A stretch of 64,000 nucleotides of DNA from Mesorhizobium ventifaucium (lineage in GTDB: Bacteria > Pseudomonadota > Alphaproteobacteria > Rhizobiales > Rhizobiaceae): contig NZ_CAKXZS010000024.1 in NCBI RefSeq assembly GCF_935822925.1, forward strand, positions 35,786-99,785, written 5' to 3'. This document shows positions 48,701 to 55,355 of this stretch, piece by piece; the first letter of the stretch is position 1, and the number at the start of each line of letters is the position of its first letter. The notes under the pieces are model-generated. The model saw only the letters and a program-made list of their open reading frames with translations. It had not been told where the DNA came from and searched no databases. Both the position numbers and the translations under genes were made by a program.

Positions 48701-48815
48701 CTTGCAATCCGCCGATTTTCAGCCTGGCCCGACCCGGGACTGATGTATGGATCCGGGTAATGGACACGGCGCTGCGACTATTGGACGACTCGGGATTCCC
48801 CGACTCGGCATGCAT
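45789..48815 (-). CDS. P2-type cation ATPase with HMA_2-like N-terminal domain
   Basis: 1008 residues. The N-terminal ~75 residues are HMA-like without CxxC (TSVPGRARLKIGGLQGSGSV). The rest is a P-type ATPase: A-domain LLTGESAPIQK, phosphorylation motif DKTGTLTLG with Asp430, hinge MVGDGVNDGPALKAADVGVA. Membrane ion-site signatures are VPEGLP and LLWINLISDVLPGIGLAMEA, which are P2A (Ca2+/Mn2+/Mg2+-like) rather than the CPC/CPx of heavy-metal pumps. An 8-residue tandem duplication (AYSINEDW twice) lies in the N-domain, not found in neighbours. The transported ion is not decidable. The neighbouring HMA-like and DUF5132 genes may form one system. Confidence 0.9.
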   Translation of the reverse strand: MHAESGNPESSNSRSAVSITRIHTSVPGRARLKIGGLQGSGSVKTLLERGGHAAPGVSSITASDLTGNVVVQFDATSGLDPIIDYLAALLRGEIIAPGEMPDAGPEWHTLSPKQSCFKLEASADAGLPGDEARRRLASTGPNILENIQPRSRASILADQFQSLPVAMLLGAASVSILTGGAFEAAVILAVVGLNAVIGYQTESRAERTIQSLGAKGPQTAQIMRGGVIATVPVQQIVPGDVLTVQRGDVVPADARLLNEEALTVSEALLTGESAPIQKTVGAIERMNVPLGSRSNMIYRGTIVTGGGGRAIVVATGSLTQAGRIQRLVGATFSPETPLQRELKKLGQRLGWLTLGTCAVLFSLGWLRGIGLLQMARSAISVAVAAVPEGLPMVATTTFALGIEKLRREGVLIRKLDAVETLAAARVVCFDKTGTLTLGHIDVDTIRIGDNAYSINEDWAYSINEDWGAQKALRNLLEVCCLCNDAEIVQTEEGLRLNGSPTDGCLVQAALDRGVDVASLRKRFARISVQRRSETYRFMVTQHAMEDGTLTAMKGSPKEVLARCRIEILPDGTERELTPERRAAIGKVNLEMASQALRVLGVARGQATGSKPNGHNGRDLAWLGLVGMADQVRPGTSELLSQLHGAGIQTIMLTGDQKATAAAVSELIGLNGRGEVEIVDGADLEDMSSGELAQTARRAHAFSRVSPAQKLQIVRSLQEAGVTVAMVGDGVNDGPALKAADVGVAIGQQQSMNAAGEIADVIIHTGGLGGLATAIETGRTTHRNIRKTIRYLVSTNLSEVLLVLAGTSVGIGAPLSPMQLLWINLISDVLPGIGLAMEAPEPDILRQAPKEDHTAILRRGEIGRLAAQSAIISGGAMAVSLLGATRYGLDSPITRTMTFESLVMAQLLHAITSRSDRHSLFDRSPRPPNRALSLIIGGSMAVQAGCLLIPFFRRLLGIAPITGIDAIITLAGGTLPFLAMEWMKSRRDTVDGELVWTRAKEQANLPAPV
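47418..47465 (-). repeat. Perfect 24-bp tandem duplication inside the ATPase gene
   Basis: Two adjacent identical 24-base units (47418-47441 and 47442-47465), adding eight residues in frame to the nucleotide-binding domain. Confidence 0.95.
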
Positions 48816-48978
48816 CCCACGGCACCCTTAAGCTGACTGTTGTACCGAACTCCACCGCAAGAGCTTGCCGGGCAAAACAAATGTGCCCGCGGTGGAATCC
48901 TTTGAGGCAACGAGTGGATGGCCTGGCGTGATGCAAAGCCTCACGCCGGTCATGACCCGTTTCAGACAGTATTGATGC

Positions 48979-49299
48979 TTAGCTGCCAGAAGACTTTTCT
49001 GCAGCTTCGCTCTTACGGGCGCGACGCGCGCCGGTTTCGCTCCTGCCTCCATTGTCCGTTTCTCTGGTCGCTTCGGCCATCTCTGTTCTGGCTTCAGCAA
49101 CCAAGTCGGACGTCATTTCATTCATCTCGGCAACGGCAACTCGGCCTTGGTCGTAAGCAACCAGACCGGCCTTGAGGACCGCTTTCGAAACAGGACGCAG
49201 CACGGATACGGCAAGCGGCGCCAAGAAGGCCGCGCCCAACCCGAAGGCCAAACCCGTTGCTATGTTGCCGCCTTTAAATGCGTCTTCGAGTATCGCCAT
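48979..49299 (-). CDS. DUF5132 protein, copy 1
   Basis: 106 residues from the ATG at 49299 (AAGGAGCAAG upstream). N-terminal glycine-rich membrane segment (GGNIATGLAFGLGAAFLAPL), then a helical region KAVLKAGLVAYDQGRVAVAE and a charged C-terminus. DUF5132 proteins are small and membrane-associated, and their role is unknown. The first gene beyond the ATPase start on the same strand, about 165 bases from it. A close paralogue follows at 49418. Confidence 0.8.
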   Translation of the reverse strand: MAILEDAFKGGNIATGLAFGLGAAFLAPLAVSVLRPVSKAVLKAGLVAYDQGRVAVAEMNEMTSDLVAEARTEMAEATRETDNGGRSETGARRARKSEAAEKSSGS

Positions 49300-49417
49300 T
49301 GAACTTGCTCCTTGTTAGTGCCCCATTCTTCCCACTGGTACAAACGAACCTCCCAAGACTCGCGAACCTCGCAAGACTCGAACCCCAAGACTTCAATCCG
49401 ACAGCCGCATGTGGATG

Positions 49418-49681
49418 TCAGGATTGGTCAGCGGATTTCGGTTGCTCAGCCGCGGCTTTACGCGCTTCTTCCACTTCAGCCCGAGCCTCGGCCATGACGT
49501 CGCCCGTTCGCTCATTGAGTTCGGCGAAGGCAACTCGCGCTTGATCGTAAGCCACCAATCCAGCCTTGATGGCCGATTTGGCAAATGGCTTGAGGATAGG
49601 CGCAAGCATGGGGGCAATGACGCCTGCTCCAATGCCAATCGCCAACCCCGTGACGATATTAGCACCCTTCAACAACGCCAT
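49418..49681 (-). CDS. DUF5132 protein, copy 2
   Basis: 87 residues from the ATG at 49681 (AAGGAGTAGG upstream); the frame extends upstream but has no DUF5132 character there. Gly-rich membrane segment KGANIVTGLAIGIGAGVIAP, then SAIKAGLVAYDQARVAFAEL, clearly related to copy 1. The upstream region contains a full consensus EcfG promoter, so copy 2 (and perhaps the whole minus-strand set to the ATPase) is probably in the general stress regulon. Confidence 0.82.
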   Translation of the reverse strand: MALLKGANIVTGLAIGIGAGVIAPMLAPILKPFAKSAIKAGLVAYDQARVAFAELNERTGDVMAEARAEVEEARKAAAEQPKSADQS

Positions 49682-49736
49682 CGTCCTACTCCTTGGAGCT
49701 TTGTCGTGACGCGACTGGAGCGCGTAAGGTTGGTCC

Positions 49737-49761
49737 AACGATTTGCCACCGGGATGGTTCC
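49737..49761 (-). promoter_or_regulatory. EcfG-type promoter of the DUF5132 gene
   Basis: On the minus strand GGAAC, 16 bases, CGTT, a full match to the alphaproteobacterial general stress promoter, 56 bases before the ATG at 49681. Confidence 0.65.
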
Positions 49762-50110
49762 GCGTGAATATCGAAATAGTCATCAATTTGTCACCCTCCC
49801 GTTACATTCACGACGGTCTCTGCAACACGGTCTCTGCAACGAGGGTGGCGACGAGGCCCAGCCAGGCAAAACGGCCCTCGAACGACTTGACGAGGGCAAG
49901 ATGAGGACACAGCCCAGCGTCGCGCTAGCCACGAACTTGGTGCGCCTGAGTGCTGAAAGCTTGGTATCGTATCAGCATCGAATCGGACGGTGGTCATGGC
50001 GGGACCGATTGTGAGATCGCTACTGATTGGTCTCGCGTCTTTATTACGACCACTTCCGGCCAAATGCCCGCCCACTGGCTGCCGCCTCACGCTTTCCGCG
50101 GTCACGCATG
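49762..50110. other. Intergenic stretch, nothing recognised
   Basis: No supported gene; the rirA promoter follows. Confidence 0.4.
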
Positions 50111-50133
50111 CAAAGTTGACGAGTTAATTCAGC

Positions 50134-50164
50134 TATAATGCGCTGCCAGTCTGGAATTATTCCA
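50134..50164 (+). promoter_or_regulatory. rirA promoter -10 and downstream palindrome (candidate Irr/RirA operator)
   Basis: A TATAAT -10 hexamer at 50134-50139 is followed by TGGAAT-T-ATTCCA (50152-50164), a perfect 6-base inverted repeat around one base. It sits where a bound repressor would block transcription start. Irr is known to repress rirA in Agrobacterium, and the repeat resembles the paired GAA/TTC arms of iron-control elements. Assignment to Irr or RirA itself is inference. Confidence 0.5.
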
Positions 50165-50210
50165 AGGTATAGGCCATATTGAGCCCAAGCTACTGCCTCG
50201 TGAGGACACA

Positions 50211-50672
50211 ATGCGGCTGACACGCCAGACCAACTACGCCATGCGCATCCTGATGTATTGCGCCGCGAATACCGATCGGCTGAGCCGCATCCCGGAGATC
50301 GCGGCCGCCTACTCGGTGTCCGAACTCTTTCTTTTCAAGATCCTGCAGCCTTTGGTCGAGCATGGTCTGGTCGAGACGGTGCGTGGCAGGAACGGCGGCG
50401 TCAGGCTCGGCCGCCCGGCCGAATCGATCACATTGTTCGACGTCGTGCGCGTGACCGAAGAGAGCTTCGCCATGGCCGAATGCTTCGAGAACGACGCGGC
50501 CGAATGTCCGCTGGTCGACAGTTGCGCACTGAATTCGGCGCTGCGCGAGGCGCTCAATGCGTTCTTCGCCGTGCTTGAGCGCTATACCATCGCCGACATG
50601 GTGGCGGCGCGCCCCAATGTGCGCCACCTGCTCGGCATCGACATGCTGGTGCAAAGAGCGCCGGCCGCCTGA
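50211..50672 (+). CDS. rirA: Rrf2-family iron-responsive regulator RirA
   Basis: 153 residues. The winged-helix N-terminus MRLTRQTNYAMRILMYCAAN and LFLFKILQPLVEHGLVETVR are the RirA/Rrf2 pattern, and three conserved Cys (91, 99 and 105, in AECFENDAAECPLVDSC) are the ligands of the Fe-S cluster. RirA represses iron-uptake genes when iron is plentiful in rhizobia (established). Here it stands immediately next to the convergent hmu operon, which is its expected target. Full length. Confidence 0.95.
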   Translation: MRLTRQTNYAMRILMYCAANTDRLSRIPEIAAAYSVSELFLFKILQPLVEHGLVETVRGRNGGVRLGRPAESITLFDVVRVTEESFAMAECFENDAAECPLVDSCALNSALREALNAFFAVLERYTIADMVAARPNVRHLLGIDMLVQRAPAA

Positions 50673-50852
50673 TTCCGGGTCATCGCTGTTGGATAGGTCT
50701 GTTGAGATTCAGGTCAGGCCGAGCCGGAGTCGAAGACGGGCGCGAAGCGACCAAACAGGTGGGTTCCGAGAACCGGAACGGAGCGTACGTTTGGGTACGT
50801 GAGTACCGGAAGCGCAGGAAACCGCCATTTGCAGGCCGGCATCACCTGAATA

Positions 50853-51641
50853 TCAATAGACCGACTGCGGCAGGACGAACGGCATGTCACCGGCCGGCAG
50901 CACGCCGACCCGCAGCCGGCAATCGAACACTTTTTCGATCAGATCGTCGCTCAGCACGTCCTGCGGTGAGCCGGTGGCGGCAAGCCTGCCGCGATGCATG
51001 ACGAAGATCCGGTCGGAATACATCGCCGTCAAATTGAGGTCGTGCAGGATGGCGACGACGCCGCCGCCCCTTCTGGCGAAATCGCGGGCGATGTTCATGA
51101 TGATCAATTGGTGCTTGATGTCGAGGCTGGAAACCGGCTCGTCGAAGAAGAGATAGCGCGGTTTGCCGTCGAGGACCGGCGCCCAGACCTGGCAGAGCAC
51201 CCGGGCCAGCTGCACGCGCTGCTGCTCGCCGCCCGAAAGCTCCTGGTAGAATCGGCCGGCAAAACCGTCGAGATCGACGCGCGCTAGCGCCCGCTCGGGC
51301 AGGCGCTCGTCCTCGCCGGGCAGCGCCCCCGAGCGCCCGACGAGCAGGCCGAGCCGGACGATCTCGCGCACCGTGAAGGGAAACGACAGCGTCGTCGCCT
51401 GCGGCAGCACGGCGCGCAGCATGGCTGCCTCGACCAGCTTCATCGCCGACAGGTCGCGGCCGTTGATGGTGACCGCACCCGAATAGGCAAGATCGCCGGA
51501 CAGCGCCCTCAGGAAGGTCGTCTTGCCCGAACCGTTGGGGCCGACGATGGCCGCGATTTCGCCAGGCCGCATGTCGAAATCGACATTGGCGACGATGCGC
51601 TTGCCGCCGATCGCCACCGAGACGTCCCGCGCTTCGATCAT
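50853..51641 (-). CDS. hmuV: Haem ABC transporter ATPase HmuV
   Basis: 262 residues. Walker A GPNGSGKTT, signature LSGGEQQRVQLARVL, Walker B RYLFFDEPVSSLD, and the D-loop/H-switch AILHDLN. Energises haem import through HmuU. The ATG at 51641 is preceded by a near-identical 17-base copy of the start region (ATGATCGAAGTGCGGGC), an oddity that places a seven-codon ORF just before it. Last gene of the minus-strand hmuPSTUV operon. Confidence 0.95.
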   Translation of the reverse strand: MIEARDVSVAIGGKRIVANVDFDMRPGEIAAIVGPNGSGKTTFLRALSGDLAYSGAVTINGRDLSAMKLVEAAMLRAVLPQATTLSFPFTVREIVRLGLLVGRSGALPGEDERLPERALARVDLDGFAGRFYQELSGGEQQRVQLARVLCQVWAPVLDGKPRYLFFDEPVSSLDIKHQLIIMNIARDFARRGGGVVAILHDLNLTAMYSDRIFVMHRGRLAATGSPQDVLSDDLIEKVFDCRLRVGVLPAGDMPFVLPQSVY

Positions 51642-51684
51642 GCCCGCACTTCGATCATGAAAAGCCCTCTCACAGGTCTCCCAC

Positions 51685-52781
51685 TCACAGATCTAGGACG
51701 CCACGCTTGCGCAGCAGGATCCAGAGGAAGGACGGAGCGCCGGCGATCGCGGTGACGATGCCGATCGGCAGCTCGGCCGGCGCCACGATGGTGCGGGCGA
51801 CGGCATCGGCCAGCAGCAGCAGGCAAGCGCCAAGCAGGGCCGACGCCGGCAGCAAATAACGATTGTCCGGGCCGATGGCCAGGCGCAGCAGATGCGGCAC
51901 GACGATGCCGACAAAGCCGATGCCGCCGCTGACGGCGACAGACGCCCCGACTGCAGCCGAAGCGCCGATGATGGCAGTGTATTTCAGCCGCTGCACCGGA
52001 ATGCCGAGATGGCCGGCGGTGGCTTCGCCCAGCGCCAGCGCGTTGAGGCCGCGCGCCAGGAACGGCATCGCCGCCAACGCCAGCACGATCACAGGCCCGA
52101 CGGAGCCGATTTTCTGCCAGGTCGCGCCGGCAAGCGAGCCGAGCTGCCAAAAAGTCAGTCGCGCAACTGCCGGTCGTCGGCCATGAAGATCAGGATATCG
52201 GTCAGCGCCATGGCAAGGGCCGCCAGTGCAATGCCGGCAAGCAGCATGGTGGCGACCGATGTTCGACCTTGCGTGGTGGCGACCTGATAAAGCAGCAATG
52301 TCGTCGCCAGCCCGCCGCAGAACGCCGCCAGCGGCAGAGCGAGTGTGCCCAGCACTGAAATTAGTGGCGTCAGCACCGTTGCGCCGAGCACGATGACAGC
52401 CACCGCGCCAAGGCTCGCTCCTGCCGAAACGCCGATGAGACCGGGGTCTGCCAGCGGGTTGCGGAACAGTCCTTGCATCACCGCACCGGAGACGGCAAGC
52501 GCTGCGCCGATCAGCACACCGAGCGTGACGCGCGGCAGGCGGATGTCGAAGACGATCAGGCGGTCGCGCGCGCTCATCGCCTCAATGCCGGGTGCTGCAC
52601 CCAACAGCCAATCGCCAATGACGCTGACGGTCGAGGCATCGGATGCGCCTGAGGTCAGCGACAACAGGACGGCAACGGCAAGTCCCAGGCACAAAAGCAG
52701 GATGACGATGCGCGCGCGCCGCGAACGATCGCCGTCGGATGCTGTCGCCATAGTGCCCGCACCAGCGATCGATTGATCCAC
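51685..52781 (-). pseudogene. hmuU: Haem ABC permease HmuU, frameshifted
   Basis: BtuC-type permease of ~365 residues with nine to ten membrane helices. From the GTG at 52781 the first frame encodes the N-terminal helices and RDRLIVFDIRLPRVTLGVLI, then SGAVMQGLFRNPLADPGLIG, and ends at a stop after ADDRQLRD. The next frame continues LTFWQLGSLAGATWQKIGSV and goes through GFVGIVVPHLLRLAIGPDNR to the end at 51685. One C missing near 52148 would restore a full-length protein. If real, the haem permease is not functional; if an error, it is normal. It sits between hmuT and hmuV. Confidence 0.85.
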
Positions 52782-52795
52782 AATCGGGCCCCCGC

Positions 52796-53696
52796 TCAGT
52801 CCGCGGCCTGCCCGCCATAAAGCGAGGCGGCAAGGTCGCGGATGACGTCGGCGGTGCGCGGCCCGAAGCCGAGCAGATAGCCGCCATCCATGCGGACCAC
52901 CTTGCGCGCCGCACCCGCCGGTGTCGAGCGGATGGACGGGTGCGCGAACAATTCGTCGTCCGATACGCCGGGGCCGGCATTGTTCATCATCAGGATCACG
53001 TCCGGCCTGGCGGTGATGACAGCCTCGTCGGACAGTTGCTTGTAGCCAGAATAGCCGTCGATCGCATTGACGCCGCCAGAAAGTCTGATGATGCCGTCGG
53101 CCGCGGTGTTGCCGCCGGAAGCGAGAATCTTGCCGCCCCGCATCGACAGCACGAACAGGGCGCGCTTGCGGTCCTTGATCGAGGCGGTCTGCTTTTCGGC
53201 GGCCTTCAGCCTGGCGTCGATCTCGGCTGCCAGCGCATTGGCCTTGGCGTCGGCGCCAAGCGCCTTGCCGACGATGCGGATCTTTTCGAGAATGCCTTCA
53301 CGGTCGTAACGCTCGGGCACCTCGATGAACGGGATGCTCGTCTTCTTCAGCACGTCGACGGTTTCCTTTGGCCCGCTGCCGTGCAGCGCCAGGATGCCCG
53401 ATGGATTGACCGACAGCACACCTTCCGGCGATAGCTGGCGCATGTAGCCGACGTCCGGCAGCTTGAGCGCCGCCTCGGGATAACGGCTGGTCGAATCGCG
53501 AGCGACCAGCCGGTCCTGCTCGCCGAGCGCAAAGACGATCTCGGTGATCGAACCGCCAATGGCCGATCCTCGACGGATCGGCGAAGGCCTCGGTCGCTTC
53601 GGCGGCACGGGCCGGCAGCGCAAAGGCCACACAAAGGCATATCGTGGCCCCAACCGCCATTCGAAAAACACGCGCCGGTTCAAGCAAAGCAGCCAT
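52796..53696 (-). pseudogene. hmuT: Haem-binding periplasmic protein HmuT, frameshifted near its N-terminus
   Basis: Periplasmic substrate-binding protein for haem. The ATG at 53696 gives a signal peptide (VFRMAVGATICLCVAFALPA ending ARAAEA) and DPSRI, after which the frame is lost near 53562. The next frame carries AIGGSITEIVFALGEQDRLV and the whole ligand-binding part to 52796 (KLPDVGYMRQLSPEGVLSVN; ITARPDVILMMNNAGPGV). A missing T near 53562 would rejoin them. Between hmuS and hmuU; the stop is 14 bases before the permease start. Confidence 0.85.
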
Positions 53697-53707
53697 TGTC
53701 GTTGTCC

Positions 53708-54787
53708 TCAGGCCGCCGTCGGGCTAGGAATGCGCGGCAGGTTCTCTGCCAGAAACCGCCAGTCCTCGCGCTCGCTTTCGCCTTCATGGCGCTTGCCGAA
53801 GAACTGGATGATCATCTTGCCGTCGGCGCCATAGGCTTCGAGAGACGTGACATGGCCGTCCTTGGTCGGCTTGCGCACGGCCCAGACCTCCTGGATGTGG
53901 TCCGTCCGCAGATGCAGGTGGAAGGTCTCGTCCAGCACGTTGATCCACGCCCCCATCGGCTTGATCGACGTGATCGGGCCCGAATGGATCTGGATGCAGC
54001 CGCGATTGCCGACAAAGCACATGATCGGCATCTCGCCCTCGGCGGCATGATGGAACATGGCGCTGACGGCATCGTTGTCGAGCAGCCAGGCGAAATCCTG
54101 GCCAACCATGCGCATCGCCTGGCGGCGGTCGAGCTTCAGTGTCTTCAGCATGCCGAAGAACTGATGCACGTCGGTCAGCCGGCTCCAGCGGTCGCGCAGA
54201 TCGTCGACGTCAGCGGAAGCGTCGGAAGCCTCGGCCTCGCTTTCAAGCCCGCCTTTTGAAATCGACCCCTCCTCTGATATCGCGACGGTCGACTCCTGGT
54301 TCGGCGATTCCAGTTCGCCCACCAGCTTCTGATAGGCATAGAGGTTCGACGCCGGCCGCAGATGCACCTTGTGCACCGCCTCGCCTGCCGCATCGAAGAA
54401 CTGCAGGCTGCGCCTGATATCGCCGCAGTCGCGCTTTTCGACGGCAAAGCCGTGCGCCCAGACTTTCGGGAAAATGCGCAGGTCGATGTTCTCGCCAAGC
54501 ACCATGGCATTGTGGTTGCCGGTCACGACCTTGTCGTAGACGCCGATCTTCTCGTGCACAGCGCTTTCGTTGCGCGTCAGCGCCATGACCTCGCCGACGG
54601 CCTCGAGGCCGGTCAGAAGATCGTTGACGCGAGGCTCGACGCGGACGACGCCGTCGCCGCAATGCGCGGCGACCAGCTCGGCCTCCGAAATGCCAAGCCG
54701 GGCGGCGAGATCGCGCTCGCGCGTCTTCGGATTGTCTGCCCGCGCCCGCCGGATCTCGTGCGGCGCGGGCTTTACGCGCTGGTCCAT
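53708..54787 (-). CDS. hmuS: Haem-handling protein HmuS
   Basis: 359 residues, two-repeat HemS/ChuX-like fold, cytosolic. Segments typical of the family are VMALTRNESAVHEKIGVYD, VLGENIDLRIFPKVWAHGFA and GNRGCIQIHSGPITSIKPMG, with the C-terminal FFGKRHEGES. Haem binding and transfer or degradation after import. The linker between the two repeats (about 165-200; rich in Glu, Ser and Ala) is variable. Intact, unlike hmuT and hmuU. Starts 11 bases after hmuP ends. Confidence 0.94.
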   Translation of the reverse strand: MDQRVKPAPHEIRRARADNPKTRERDLAARLGISEAELVAAHCGDGVVRVEPRVNDLLTGLEAVGEVMALTRNESAVHEKIGVYDKVVTGNHNAMVLGENIDLRIFPKVWAHGFAVEKRDCGDIRRSLQFFDAAGEAVHKVHLRPASNLYAYQKLVGELESPNQESTVAISEEGSISKGGLESEAEASDASADVDDLRDRWSRLTDVHQFFGMLKTLKLDRRQAMRMVGQDFAWLLDNDAVSAMFHHAAEGEMPIMCFVGNRGCIQIHSGPITSIKPMGAWINVLDETFHLHLRTDHIQEVWAVRKPTKDGHVTSLEAYGADGKMIIQFFGKRHEGESEREDWRFLAENLPRIPSPTAA

Positions 54788-54798
54788 ATTTTTATTAC

Positions 54799-55050
54799 CT
54801 ACTTGTTGAGGATGAGCTTGCCCTGGCGGGTGATCTTCAGCCGGTAGAGCGCTCCGTGATGCTCGATGCCGATCTCGTGCTCGCCCTGGAACAGGGCGTT
54901 GCTGGACAGGGTCCTCACCGTCAACGGAACCCGATCGAAACGAGCCGAAGTGTCGTCGGAACGGCGGACGCGATCGCCAAAGTCATTGCGGCGAACGTCA
55001 CTGGGCCGAAAGTCATTGGGCCGAAAGTCATTGGGATTGTGCGTGTTCAT
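54799..55050 (-). CDS. hmuP: HemP/HmuP family haem-uptake protein
   Basis: 83 residues. The C-terminal ~40 residues (TVRTLSSNALFQGEHEIGIE and the end YRLKITRQGKLILNK) match HemP/HmuP. HmuP is a co-regulator needed for haem-receptor expression in Bradyrhizobium and Sinorhizobium (established). The N-terminus carries an unusual short repeat, NDFRPNDFRPSDVRRNDF, encoded by near-identical 15-base units at about 54998-55036. First gene of the hmuPSTUV operon, divergent from hmuR. Confidence 0.9.
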   Translation of the reverse strand: MNTHNPNDFRPNDFRPSDVRRNDFGDRVRRSDDTSARFDRVPLTVRTLSSNALFQGEHEIGIEHHGALYRLKITRQGKLILNK

Positions 55051-55124
55051 CTTGGTTCAATCCCTTTCCTGGGCCGGGCCTGGTCGGCTGGCTCGACGCT
55101 TGCGTGAAATGCCGATTCATTTCT

Positions 55125-55148
55125 TGACTTTAATACTCATGTTTATCA
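55125..55148. promoter_or_regulatory. Candidate RirA/iron operator between hmuP and hmuR
   Basis: In the ~300-base divergent gap lies TGA(18 bases)TCA: TGACTTTAATACTC, then ATGTTTATCA. This is close to the IRO-box pattern of RirA targets (TGA-N9-X-N9-TCA), with one spacer base fewer. It is AT-rich compared with its surroundings. A Fur/Irr or HmuP site is also possible. Confidence 0.35.
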
Positions 55149-55355
55149 GTCAGTGCAATACCGGGCTAGCTGAGTCAAGATTTAAGAAGCCGGACACGTC
55201 GAAAAAGCCGGCAAGCGTCAAGCCAGCCAGCATCGAACCAGGACATTTGGAGTTGGGGCATGGGGTTGGCGAATTGGGGTCGGCCGGGTGTGGCGAATAG
55301 CAGCCCGGATCCTTGGCATAGAATTCTGGGGCATGGCGTTCTGGGGCATCGACCG

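Noticed and set aside
50116..50121. TTGACG as -35 box of rirA
   Set aside because: Only 12 bases before the TATAAT, too short for a sigma-70 promoter.
53298..53696. Separate small gene starting at 53696
   Set aside because: Only its first ~40 residues are meaningful (signal peptide of HmuT); the rest is the shifted frame of hmuT.
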